Assembly (NCBI RefSeq): GCF_002213415.1
Contig: NZ_NJGU01000007.1
Location: 297,863-361,862, forward strand
Direction: 5' to 3'
Source: Herbaspirillum robiniae
Lineage (GTDB): Bacteria; Pseudomonadota; Gammaproteobacteria; Burkholderiales; Burkholderiaceae_D
Length of the DNA stretch: 64,000 nucleotides
Made by a program: the position numbers and the translations under genes. Shown piece by piece: positions 25,859 through 34,526 of the stretch. Numbering within the stretch: position 1 is the stretch's first letter; each line of letters starts with the position of its first letter. A model generated the notes under the pieces. It had not been told where the DNA came from, searched no databases, and saw only the letters and a list, made by a program, of their open reading frames with translations.

Positions 25859-27508
25859 ATGGGCATTGCTGGAAATCTTTCCATACGGGTACGTCTGGGC
25901 GGCGCCTTCGCCGTGGTGCTGGCGGCGATGGCGGTGCTGATCGGGGTCGGGATCAGCCAGGTGGGACGCATCTCCGACATCGAAGAGCGCGTGATGGACC
26001 AGGACTGGACCAAGCTGGAGGCCGCGCGCACCATCGACGCGCTGACCCGTTCCAACGTGGCCCGCCTGTTGTCGCTGTTCATCATCAACGACAAGGCGGA
26101 AGAAGAACGCGCGCTGGAACGCATCGACCTGAACATCCGCAAGGTGCTCGAGGCGCTGGACACGCTGGATCACCTGGTGGCCTCCGCGCAGGGCAAGCAG
26201 CTGGTGGGCGAGGTGCGCCAGGCGCGCAGGGACTACGCCGAATCTTTTGAGCGCGTGCGCAAGCTGCTGGCGCGCGACGAGGACCAGCAGGCCTCTGCAC
26301 TGATGCGGCGCGAGACCCTGCCGGCCATCGAGCGGCTGCAGGAGTCGATCCGCCAGCTGATCGACTACCAGAACCGCATCGTGCAGGACAGCCGCGCCGA
26401 GTCGCGCCGCATCGTCGCTTCGGCGCGCAAGGTGATGATCGCGCTGGGCCTGGCGGCGATGCTGGCGGCCGCGGCGCTGGCCTGGTGGATCAGCCGCAGC
26501 ATCACGCGGCCGCTGGCGCAGGCGGTGGGCTTCGCGCGCGCCGTGGCCGACGGCGACCTGCGGCTGCAGATCGGCGCCGCCGGGCGCGACGAGACAGGCC
26601 AGGTGCTCAGCGCCCTGTCGGACATGAACGGCGGACTGGGACGGATCATCTCGCAGGTGGCGGCAGGCTCGGCCTCGATCCTGCAGGCCTCGCGCGAGAT
26701 CGCCCAGGGCAGCATGGACTTGTCGGCACGCACCGAGGCGCAGGCCTCTTCATTGGAAGAAACCGCCGCCTCGCTGGAGGAGCTGGCCGGCACCGTGCAC
26801 CAGAACGCCGACCGCGCCCGCGACGCCAGCGCACTGGTGGCGGCCGCCGCCGACGCCGCGCATGAGGGCGGCGCCGCGGTGGAACGGGTGATCGGCACCA
26901 TGGCCGCCATCGACCGCACCGCGCGCGAGGTGGTGGGCATCACCTCCATCATCGACGGCATCGCCTTCCAGACCAATATCCTGGCCCTGAACGCGGCGGT
27001 GGAGGCGGCGCGCGCCGGCGACACCGGCCGCGGCTTCGCGGTGGTGGCCGGCGAGGTGCGGGTGCTGGCGCAGCGCGCGGCCAAGTCGGCGCACGAGATC
27101 AAGCAACTGGTCGACGTCTCGATCCGCCAGGTGGAAGAGGGCGGGCGCCAGGTGGCCGAGGCCGGGCGCACCATCGACAGCGTGGTCGGCCAGGTGCGCG
27201 GCGCCGCCGCCACCATGTCGGAGATCGCGCTGGCCAGCGTCGAGCAGAGCGCCGGCATCGACCAGATCAACAGCGCCGTGGCGCAGATGGACCAGGTCAC
27301 GCAGCAGAACGCCGCGCTGGTCGAAGAAACCGCATCGGCCGCCGCCTCGCTGTCGCAACAAGCCTTGCAGCTGGAGCGCGCCGCCGCGCGCTTCCAGCTG
27401 CCCGACCACCTGGCGCAGCGGCACGAGGCCATCGGCCCCGATGCATTGCCCGCCCCCGCCGTCGCGGCACGACCGGCCCTGCGCCTGGTCGCGCACGGCG
27501 GCATATGA
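25859..27508 (+). CDS. Methyl-accepting chemotaxis protein
   Basis: A 549-aa chemoreceptor. TM1 (about 13-33), a periplasmic four-helix-bundle-like domain (about 36-185), TM2 (about 190-210), HAMP (SRSITRPLAQAVGFARAVADGDL) and a signalling domain whose tip contains the invariant GIAFQTNILALNAAVEAARAG. Flanking coiled-coil repeats contain methylation-type EEQ/SSLEETAASLEELAGTV stretches. The C-terminus lacks the NWETF pentapeptide that tethers CheR. The ligand is unknown. It is followed 15 bp later by a GGDEF-EAL gene, so chemotaxis and c-di-GMP output may share regulation. Confidence 0.92.
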   Translation: MGIAGNLSIRVRLGGAFAVVLAAMAVLIGVGISQVGRISDIEERVMDQDWTKLEAARTIDALTRSNVARLLSLFIINDKAEEERALERIDLNIRKVLEALDTLDHLVASAQGKQLVGEVRQARRDYAESFERVRKLLARDEDQQASALMRRETLPAIERLQESIRQLIDYQNRIVQDSRAESRRIVASARKVMIALGLAAMLAAAALAWWISRSITRPLAQAVGFARAVADGDLRLQIGAAGRDETGQVLSALSDMNGGLGRIISQVAAGSASILQASREIAQGSMDLSARTEAQASSLEETAASLEELAGTVHQNADRARDASALVAAAADAAHEGGAAVERVIGTMAAIDRTAREVVGITSIIDGIAFQTNILALNAAVEAARAGDTGRGFAVVAGEVRVLAQRAAKSAHEIKQLVDVSIRQVEEGGRQVAEAGRTIDSVVGQVRGAAATMSEIALASVEQSAGIDQINSAVAQMDQVTQQNAALVEETASAAASLSQQALQLERAAARFQLPDHLAQRHEAIGPDALPAPAVAARPALRLVAHGGI

Positions 27509-27523
27509 CCCGGAGAACGCATC

Positions 27524-30283
27524 ATGTACAGGGAACCGCTTGAACCGCCGGGACTCAGCCGCGCCGTCATCGAATGGGGCGCCTACCTCGCGGTGCTGGT
27601 GTTTACGGCGCTGCTGATCGCCAATTTCGTCTGGTCCGAGCGGCGCCTGATCAAGGCCTCGGAGACCGCGCGCATGGAGTTGCAGGCGCGCATCATCGAG
27701 GAGAGCCTGGCGCACCAGTTCCAGGGCGTGCGCAACGCGCTGGAGAGCGCGCGCAACGCCGCGGCCGACGAGAAGCACTGCAACGCCGACTGCGAGCGCC
27801 TGCTGCTGCAATCCCTGAAGCGGGCCATGCCGGGCGTGCGCGCCATCGTGCTGCTCAACGCCGAGGGCCGCATCGCGCGCTCGGCCGACGACATCGAGGA
27901 CCGTCATCTCGACGACCGCGATTTCCTTTCGCAGATCGCGCGCATGTATTCGCGCAACGTGCTGTACGTGTCGCAGCCGTTCGAGAACACGCCGGGCGTG
28001 TTCAACATCAAGCTGTCCATGCCGGTCATGGCGCCTGACGGCCGCATCGAGGGCGCGGTCAGCGCCATCCTCAACCCGGAGTACTTCGACGCCGTGATGC
28101 GCTCGGCGCTGTATGCCGACGACATGAACAGCGCCATCACCGGCGAGGACGGCCGGCGCCTGCTGTTCGTGCCGGCCAACGCGGCCGAGATGCGCCATCC
28201 GGCCGACGGCGGCGACGACTTCCTGCGCCGCCACCTGAGCGGCGGCAACGTCGTCAGCGTGATCACCGGCGCCGACCCCGGCGGCGAGCGCCGCATGGTG
28301 GTGCAGCGTACCGTGACCCAGGGCGAGCTGGGACTGGACAAGACCTTCGTCATCAGCCTCTCGCGCAGCGTCGAGCGCATCAATGCAGGCTGGCATGAAC
28401 CGGCGCATTCCTACTTCGCGATGTGGATCGTGTTCGGGCTGCTGGGCGCGCTGGCGCTGTGGCTGATCCAGCGCCGCCGCCGCATCGCCCACGAGCTGGC
28501 CTGCCAGCGCGAGGCGCGCCATATCGAAATCACCGAGCGCATGGAACTGGCGGTCTCGGGCGCCAACCTCGGCCTGTGGGACTGGCATATCCCCAGCGAC
28601 GTGCGCCGCGTCGACGCGCGCAGCAACGCCATCCTCGGCTATGCGCCGGAGTGCCAGTTCGATGCTCCCGGCGAATGGCGCTCGCTGGTCAACCCGGAGC
28701 ACATGGACGCGCTGGACCACGCGCTGCGTTTGCACCTGGCCGACAGCAGCCACTCCTTTGAAGCCGAATACCAGATGCGCCACAAGGACGGCCACTGGGT
28801 CTGGATCCAGTGCCGCGGCAAGCTGGTGCAGCGCGACGCCCAGGGCCGGCCGCTGCGCATGGTCGGCACGCGCATGGACATCAGCGCGCGCAAAGAGGCC
28901 GAGGAAGAGATTGCGCGCCTGGCCTATTACGACGGCCTCACCAACCTGCCCAACCGGCGCCTGCTGCTGGACCGGCTGGGGCAGGCGGTGGCGCGCTGCG
29001 GCCGGGGCGGCTATCACGGCGCGGTGATCTTCGTCGACCTCGACAACTTCAAGTCGCTCAACGACACCATGGGCCACGACATGGGCGACCGCCTGCTGGA
29101 GCTGGTGGCGCTGCGCCTGAAGCAGGTCACGCGCGAGGTCGACACCGTGGCGCGTCTGGGCGGCGACGAGTTCGTGGTGCTGCTGGAGGATCTCGGCACC
29201 AGCGCCGAGGAGGCCGAGGCCAATGCCGAGTTCGTCTGCCGCAAGATCCTGGCCTCGCTCAACGCCGGCTATTCGATGGACGGCTATGAGGTGCGCAGCA
29301 CGCCCAGCCTGGGCGTGGTGCTGTTCGGCGACGGCCGTCACACCGTCAACGACCTGCTGCGCCAGGCCGACATGGCGATGTACGAGGCCAAGGCGGCCGG
29401 GCGCAACACCTTCCGCTTCTTCAGTCCCGACATGCAGGACGTGCTGGACCAGATCGCCATGTTGGAGACCGACCTGCGCCACGCGCTGGTGCGCCGTGAA
29501 CTGCTGCTGCACTACCAGCCCATCGTCAACGGCGACGGCAGCCTGGCCGGGGTGGAGGCGCTGATGCGCTGGCAGCATCCCCGGCGCGGGCTGGTGTATC
29601 CGGGCGCCTTCATCAGCCAGGCCGAGAAGTCCGGCCTGATCGTGGAGTTCGGCGAATGGGCGCTGGAGACGGCCTGCGAGCAGCTGGTGGCGTGGTCGCG
29701 GGATGCCGCCACCGAGCCGCTGACCATCGCCGTCAACGTCAGCGCGCGCCAGTTCCGCCAGCCCGAGTTCACGCAGCGCGTGCTGCACATCCTGGAGCGC
29801 ACCGGCGCCAATCCGCGCCGCCTGAAGCTGGAGCTGACCGAGAGCATGCTGCTCACCGACGTCGACGACCTGATCCGCAAGATGAGCCAGCTCAAGGAGC
29901 GCGGCGTGGGGTTCTCGCTGGACGACTTCGGCACCGGCTATTCATCGCTGAGCTACCTGAAGAAGCTGCCGCTGGACCAGCTCAAGATCGACCGCTCCTT
30001 CGTGCAGGACATGCTGCTCACGCCGCATGCCTCGTCGATCGTGCGCACCATCGTCAGCCTGGCCCAGAGCATGGGCCTGCAGGTGGTGGCGGAGGGCGTG
30101 GAGACGGCGGAGCAGTGGGCGGCGCTGCGCAAGATCGGTTGCGCCACTTTCCAGGGCTACCTGTTCGGCAAGCCGGCCGCGGTCGAGGACATCGCGGCGC
30201 AGTTCATCCTGCGCGGCGAGCATCACGGGCGCTTGCCGCGCCAGCCTCAGCTGGCCTTGGTCAGCCCGCTGGCAGGCGCCTGA
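27524..30283 (+). CDS. Sensor GGDEF-EAL protein (dCache-like, PAS, diguanylate cyclase / phosphodiesterase)
   Basis: A 919-aa membrane protein. TM1 (about 20-40), a periplasmic dCache/PDC-type sensor (about 45-285), TM2 (about 300-318), a PAS_3 domain (about 335-455), GGDEF with an intact RLGGDEF near residue 545, and EAL with GVEALMRW near 677, then ELTES, DDFGTGYSSLSYLKKLPLDQLKID and EGVET. Both catalytic motifs are intact, so it may make or break c-di-GMP. The 3' end overlaps the convergent MocR-type gene by 37 bp. It lies close behind the MCP gene. Confidence 0.92.
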   Translation: MYREPLEPPGLSRAVIEWGAYLAVLVFTALLIANFVWSERRLIKASETARMELQARIIEESLAHQFQGVRNALESARNAAADEKHCNADCERLLLQSLKRAMPGVRAIVLLNAEGRIARSADDIEDRHLDDRDFLSQIARMYSRNVLYVSQPFENTPGVFNIKLSMPVMAPDGRIEGAVSAILNPEYFDAVMRSALYADDMNSAITGEDGRRLLFVPANAAEMRHPADGGDDFLRRHLSGGNVVSVITGADPGGERRMVVQRTVTQGELGLDKTFVISLSRSVERINAGWHEPAHSYFAMWIVFGLLGALALWLIQRRRRIAHELACQREARHIEITERMELAVSGANLGLWDWHIPSDVRRVDARSNAILGYAPECQFDAPGEWRSLVNPEHMDALDHALRLHLADSSHSFEAEYQMRHKDGHWVWIQCRGKLVQRDAQGRPLRMVGTRMDISARKEAEEEIARLAYYDGLTNLPNRRLLLDRLGQAVARCGRGGYHGAVIFVDLDNFKSLNDTMGHDMGDRLLELVALRLKQVTREVDTVARLGGDEFVVLLEDLGTSAEEAEANAEFVCRKILASLNAGYSMDGYEVRSTPSLGVVLFGDGRHTVNDLLRQADMAMYEAKAAGRNTFRFFSPDMQDVLDQIAMLETDLRHALVRRELLLHYQPIVNGDGSLAGVEALMRWQHPRRGLVYPGAFISQAEKSGLIVEFGEWALETACEQLVAWSRDAATEPLTIAVNVSARQFRQPEFTQRVLHILERTGANPRRLKLELTESMLLTDVDDLIRKMSQLKERGVGFSLDDFGTGYSSLSYLKKLPLDQLKIDRSFVQDMLLTPHASSIVRTIVSLAQSMGLQVVAEGVETAEQWAALRKIGCATFQGYLFGKPAAVEDIAAQFILRGEHHGRLPRQPQLALVSPLAGA

Positions 30284-31812
30284 GCAGCTCCGGGAGCCGC
30301 GGCTGCGGCCTTGGCTGCCGGACGCGCAAGATCGGCGTTGGCGGCGTTGCCGGCATTGGCGAGGTTGGCGGCATGCGCGGCCAGCTCGTGGGTGATTTCG
30401 CCGAGCAGGCGCACCGCCTGTTCGATCTCGCGGTTCCAGGCGAAGCTGTAGTTCAGGCGGATGCAGTTGCCGAAGGATTCGGCGGTGCTGAACATATTGC
30501 CCGGCGCCACGCTGATGCCGGCGGCCTGGGCCCGCACATGCAGGTCCATGCCTTGCACGCCCGGCGGCAGCGTCACCCACAGCAGGTAGCCGCCGTTGGG
30601 CTCGGAGCATTGCGTGCCTGGCGGGAAGAAACGCAGCACCGCCGAGCGCATGATGCGCTCCTGCTGCGACAGCGTCTTGCGCAGGCGGCGCAGGTGGAAG
30701 TCGTAGCCCTCGTTCTGCAGGTATTCGGCGATGGCGCGCTGCGGGTGCGAGGGCATGGTGACGGTGTTGAGGAACTTGAGTCGCTCCACCGCCTGCCGGT
30801 AGCGTCCCGGCAGCGTCCAGCCGATGCGGTGCTCCGGCGTGAGGCTCTTGGAGAAGGAGCTGCAGTACAGCACCAGGCCGCTGCGGTCGAAGGCCTTGAG
30901 CGGGCGCGGGCGCTGCTCGGCGTAGTGCAGTTCGCCGTAGACATCGTTCTCGATCAGCGGCAGGTCGTGCGAGGCCATCAGGTCCACCAGCGCGCGCTTG
31001 CGTTCTTCGGGCATCTCGAAGCCCATCGGGTTCTGGAAGTTCGGCATCACGATGGCGCCGGCCACCTGGCCGGATTCGATCACCGCGTTCAGCGACGGCA
31101 GGTCGATGCCGTTCTGCGGATCGGTGGCCACCGGCACCGCGCGCATGCCGATGCGCTCGATCGCGTGCAGCAGCGCGTAGTAGGTCGGCGCTTCCACCGC
31201 GATGCCGTCGCCGGGGCGGGAGATGGCCTGCAGGCAAAGGTGGATGGCTTCGGTGGCGCCTTCGGTGATGACGATCTCGGCGGCGTTGACCGCCAGCCCG
31301 GTCTCGAGATGGCGGCGCGCCACCTGGCGGATCAGTTCGGCGTTGCCCGGCGGCAGCGAGCCCATCAGCTCCTGGCGGTCGCGCCGCTTGTAGAAGCCGT
31401 GGGCCAGCTGGCTGATGCGCGCCGACGGAAACAGCGACGGGTCGGGATAGGGCGAGCCCAGCGGAATGCGGTCGGCCGAATTGATGGAGCGCATGTTGGA
31501 CAGCACCAGCGCGGCGGGCGCCATGTCGGGGCCGGCCGCCGGCTCCACGGCATGCGGCGCGCCCTGCGGCGCGAGGGCGGAAAGGCCGGCGCCGTCCGGC
31601 GCTTGCCGCATGCGCACGAAGTAGCCCGACTGCGGCCGGCTCTCGATCAGGCCGCGGCTTTCCAGCAACAGGTAGGCGCGGATGACGGTGGAGATGCTGA
31701 GCTGGTATTGCTGGCTGGTGCGGCGTACCGAAGGGATCTTCTCGCCTTCGAGCATGATGCCGTCCTCGATCTGCGTGCGGATCGTCTCGGCGAGTTGTTC
31801 ATAGAGCTTCAC
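30247..31812 (-). CDS. GntR/MocR-type regulator with PLP aminotransferase domain
   Basis: A 521-aa protein. A GntR winged helix (IPSVRRTSQQYQLSISTVIRAYLLLESRGLIESRPQSGYFV) is joined to a fold-type I aminotransferase domain with VITEGATEAIHLCL, PNFQNPMGF, NDVYGELHY and the Lys loop SSFSKSLTPEHRIGW. The start is GTG 31812, which has GGGAGG 4 nt upstream; a longer frame lacks such a site. The last 30 residues are an Ala-rich, low-complexity tail (AANLANAGNAANADLARPAA...). It is divergent from the sensor kinase gene at 32197 and may regulate itself or an amino acid pathway. Confidence 0.9.
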   Translation of the reverse strand: MKLYEQLAETIRTQIEDGIMLEGEKIPSVRRTSQQYQLSISTVIRAYLLLESRGLIESRPQSGYFVRMRQAPDGAGLSALAPQGAPHAVEPAAGPDMAPAALVLSNMRSINSADRIPLGSPYPDPSLFPSARISQLAHGFYKRRDRQELMGSLPPGNAELIRQVARRHLETGLAVNAAEIVITEGATEAIHLCLQAISRPGDGIAVEAPTYYALLHAIERIGMRAVPVATDPQNGIDLPSLNAVIESGQVAGAIVMPNFQNPMGFEMPEERKRALVDLMASHDLPLIENDVYGELHYAEQRPRPLKAFDRSGLVLYCSSFSKSLTPEHRIGWTLPGRYRQAVERLKFLNTVTMPSHPQRAIAEYLQNEGYDFHLRRLRKTLSQQERIMRSAVLRFFPPGTQCSEPNGGYLLWVTLPPGVQGMDLHVRAQAAGISVAPGNMFSTAESFGNCIRLNYSFAWNREIEQAVRLLGEITHELAAHAANLANAGNAANADLARPAAKAAAAAPGAAQAPASGLTKAS

Positions 31813-31877
31813 TGTGCCTCCCGTGGGCGCGGAATCTGGATGAACGCATCGTATGACCGGCGCCGCGGCCGCGCCAA

Positions 31878-31893
31878 TCATACGAGAGTATGA
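31878..31893. promoter_or_regulatory. Palindrome TCATAC-GAGA-GTATGA, candidate operator A
   Basis: Perfect 6-bp arms, 66 bp before the MocR-type start. The same arms with a different 4-nt centre recur at 34033-34048. Repetition within a signalling locus makes chance less likely. Confidence 0.55.
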
Positions 31894-32025
31894 ACGGATT
31901 TGCCGTCCGGAAAATTTCCCGGCGGCGGGGTGAAAACGGATGTTCCTGCAGCATGGGAGATGCGTGGTGTTCGCCTTCGGACCGGCTCCCCGGGAGCGGC
32001 CTGGGCCTACCTATACTTTGGTGTA

Positions 32026-32056
32026 ATACGCGTATCCATACAAATGTCAGACATTT
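32026..32056. promoter_or_regulatory. Two adjacent palindromes in the 384-bp gap 31813-32196
   Basis: ATACGCGTAT (32026-32035) and AAATGTC-A-GACATTT (32042-32056) stand 140-170 bp before the sensor kinase gene, in the AT-rich part of the gap. The rest of this gap shows no gene. Confidence 0.45.
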
Positions 32057-32196
32057 ATACTCGTGTTCGGCAAAAAGGGAAACGGCCTCAAGACGGGCGT
32101 TTTCCCGACATAGACAACGATTGATCCGGTCGGCGCGCGAGGGGCGCGCAGCCGCGGTTCCGCAGCGCGGGACGGTGGCGCCGGACAGGAGAATGC

Positions 32197-33315
32197 ATGT
32201 TCATTTCCACCCGCTCGCCGCTGGTGCCCGTGGTCGCCCTGGGGCTGGCCGCGGCGATCTTCGCCGTCGATGCGCTCACGCCGCTGGATGTGGCCATCGC
32301 CGTGCTCTACGTGGCGGTGGTGCTGCTGTCGGTGGCGGTATGGCCGCGCCGCGGCGTGATCGCCGTCACCGGGCTGTGCATCGCGCTTACGCTGATCGCC
32401 TACGGCATGTCGCACGGCTTCGCGCAGAACGATGCGGCGCTGGCGCGCTGCCTGGTCAGCCTGGCGGCCATCGCCATCACCGGTTTTCTCGCCCTCAAGG
32501 GGCAGGCCGCGGCGCTGGCGCTGCTGGAGCGCGAGGAGGCCCTGAACCAGGCGCGCGGCCAGCTGGCCCACGCCAGCCGCGTCAGCACGCTGGGCGAGCT
32601 GGCCGCGTCCATCGCGCACGAGGTCAACCAGCCGCTGGCCGCCATCGAGACCCACGGCGAAGCCTGCCTGCGCTGGATGAACCGGCCCGAGCCCGACCTG
32701 GGCGAGGTGCGCACGGCGGTGCAGGCCATGCAGCGCGACGCCCGCCGCGCCAGCGAAGTGATCCGCCGCATCCGCGGCATGGCCAGCCAGTCCGCGCCCG
32801 CCTTCATCGCGCTCGACGTCAACGAGGTCGTGGCCGAGAGCTGCGACCTGCTGCGCCGTGAATTGCAGCGCCACGGCGCGGGGTTGAAACTGGACCTGCA
32901 ATCGGACCTGCCCGCGGTCAAGGCCGACAAGATCCAGTTGCAGCAGGTGATCATCAACCTGGTGATGAACGCCGCCCAGGCCATGGCCGGCGCCGGCGCG
33001 CGCGAGCGCCGCATCGAGGTGCGCTCCTTCGTCGACCGCGGCGGGGACGGCCAGAACGGCCAGCACGCCGACGCGCCGGCGGTAGTGGTCGAGATCGCCG
33101 ACAGCGGGCCGGGCTTCGCGCCGGACGACCTGAAGCGCCTGTTCGACGCCTTTTTCACCACCAAGCAGGACGGCATGGGCATGGGCTTGCCGATCTGCCG
33201 CTCCATCATCGAGTCCCACGGCGGCGCCATCCGCGCCTGGAACCGCGCGCCGCAAGGCGCGGCGATGGCTTTTCGCATTCCCGTCGCGGCATCGGCCGTG
33301 GAGCTTCCCGCATGA
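32197..33315 (+). CDS. FixL-like sensor histidine kinase with membrane N-terminus
   Basis: A 372-aa kinase. Three or four TM segments (about 8-28, 33-50, 53-70, 82-100) lead to a coiled stretch and the HisKA site H141 (SIAHEVNQPLAAI), then HATPase_c motifs NLVMNAAQAM, DSGPGFAPDDL, FFTTKQDGMGMGL. There is no periplasmic domain, so the signal may be sensed in or near the membrane. The stop overlaps the FixJ-type regulator gene by 4 bp (ATGA), so they form a cognate pair. Confidence 0.9.
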   Translation: MFISTRSPLVPVVALGLAAAIFAVDALTPLDVAIAVLYVAVVLLSVAVWPRRGVIAVTGLCIALTLIAYGMSHGFAQNDAALARCLVSLAAIAITGFLALKGQAAALALLEREEALNQARGQLAHASRVSTLGELAASIAHEVNQPLAAIETHGEACLRWMNRPEPDLGEVRTAVQAMQRDARRASEVIRRIRGMASQSAPAFIALDVNEVVAESCDLLRRELQRHGAGLKLDLQSDLPAVKADKIQLQQVIINLVMNAAQAMAGAGARERRIEVRSFVDRGGDGQNGQHADAPAVVVEIADSGPGFAPDDLKRLFDAFFTTKQDGMGMGLPICRSIIESHGGAIRAWNRAPQGAAMAFRIPVAASAVELPA

Positions 33316-33962
33316 ATCCCGCCACCGCCAGGCCCGACGCCACCCCCATCGTCTACATCGTCGACGACGACGATTCTCTGCGCGGCGCGCTCGACAGCCT
33401 GCTGCGCTCGGTCGGCCTGCAGGTGCGCGGCTACGCCAGCGCCGCCGCCTTCCTGCAACGCCCGGCTTCGGACGCGCCCGGCTGCCTGTTGCTGGACGTG
33501 CGCCTGCACGGCATCAGCGGGCTGGATTTCCAGGCCGAGCTGGCCAGGTCCGGCGTGACCATGCCGGTGATCCTGATGACCGGCCACGGCGACATCCCGA
33601 TGAGCGTGCGTGCCATGAAGGCCGGCGCCATCGATTTCCTGACCAAGCCCTTCCGCGACCAGGACCTGCTGGACGCGGTGGCCGCCGCCCACGACAAGGA
33701 CCGGCGCCAGCTCGAGCAGCGCCAGGCCAGCTCCGGCCTGCACACGCGCTACGCGGCGCTGACCCCGCGCGAATCGGAGGTGATGTGGCTGGCCGTGAGC
33801 GGACTGCTCAACAAGCAGATCGCCGGCGAGCTGGGCACCAGCGAGGTCACCGTCAAGATCCATCGCGGCAACGCCATGAAGAAGATGCAGGCCAAGTCCT
33901 TCGCCGACCTGGTGCGCATGGCGCAGGCGCTGGAGCAGGGCGGCTTCAGGCCGCGCTCCTGA
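33312..33962 (+). CDS. FixJ-type response regulator (receiver + LuxR HTH)
   Basis: A 216-aa regulator with acidic residues VDDDDS, phospho-acceptor D62 (LLLDVRLHGISG), Thr in ILMTGHGD and Lys in FLTKPF, then a LuxR HTH (LTPRESEVMWLAVSGLLNKQIAGELGTSEVTVKIHRGNAMKKM). It overlaps the kinase gene by 4 bp. The gene is about 160 bp upstream of a stand-alone receiver gene. Its dimeric HTH is the obvious candidate to bind the repeated TCATAC-N4-GTATGA palindromes. Confidence 0.9.
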   Translation: MNPATARPDATPIVYIVDDDDSLRGALDSLLRSVGLQVRGYASAAAFLQRPASDAPGCLLLDVRLHGISGLDFQAELARSGVTMPVILMTGHGDIPMSVRAMKAGAIDFLTKPFRDQDLLDAVAAAHDKDRRQLEQRQASSGLHTRYAALTPRESEVMWLAVSGLLNKQIAGELGTSEVTVKIHRGNAMKKMQAKSFADLVRMAQALEQGGFRPRS

Positions 33963-34032
33963 CGGCATTTCGTGCCTTGCGCGCAAGTTTTCCCGCGCCG
34001 CCGCGTTCATCCCCCGTCATCGTCTTTTGCTC

Positions 34033-34048
34033 TCATACCAACGTATGA
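34033..34048. promoter_or_regulatory. Palindrome TCATAC-CAAC-GTATGA, candidate operator B
   Basis: Same arms as 31878-31893. It lies 76 bp before the stand-alone receiver gene (start 34124) and after the FixJ-type regulator gene. Confidence 0.55.
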
Positions 34049-34123
34049 TTTTCGGCCCGGCCGCCGGTTGCTAACCTGCAAGCAACCGTCGGCGCCATGC
34101 CGCGGGCCAGCCAAGGATATGTA

Positions 34124-34495
34124 GTGACAAAGACAAGCAAGATCGCGGTAGTGGATGATGACGGTTCGATGCGGGACGCCCTCTCGGCGCTGGTGCGCTC
34201 GATCGGCATGGCGGTGGCGAGCTACGCGTCGGCCGACGCGTTCGTCGCCGCGCAAGGCTTCGACGACGCCGACTGCATCATCACCGACGTGCAGATGCCC
34301 GGCATGAGCGGCATCGAACTGCTCGAATTCATCCGGCGCCGGCGCCTGGCCACGCCCGTGATCGTGATCACCGCCTATCCCTCGGCGGCGCTGCAGGCGC
34401 GCGCCATGGCCGCCGGCAACGCCAGCTTCATGGGCAAGCCGTTCGACGGCAACGACATGGTCAACCGGATCGAGCAGGTGCTGGCGCAGCCCTGA
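34124..34495 (+). CDS. Stand-alone response regulator receiver protein
   Basis: A 123-aa CheY-like receiver with no output domain: VVDDDGSMRDALS, phospho-acceptor D55 (CIITDVQMPGMSG), VIVITAYPS and GKPFDGND. The start is GTG 34124, with AAGGAT at 34113-34118; an upstream ATG at 34097 has no ribosome-binding site. It lies between the FixLJ-like pair and an EAL protein gene, so it may shuttle phosphate or signals between them. An upstream palindrome matches one near the MocR gene. Confidence 0.85.
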   Translation: MTKTSKIAVVDDDGSMRDALSALVRSIGMAVASYASADAFVAAQGFDDADCIITDVQMPGMSGIELLEFIRRRRLATPVIVITAYPSAALQARAMAAGNASFMGKPFDGNDMVNRIEQVLAQP

Positions 34496-34526
34496 CGCGC
34501 ACCGACAATCCCAGGGGGGAACCGCA

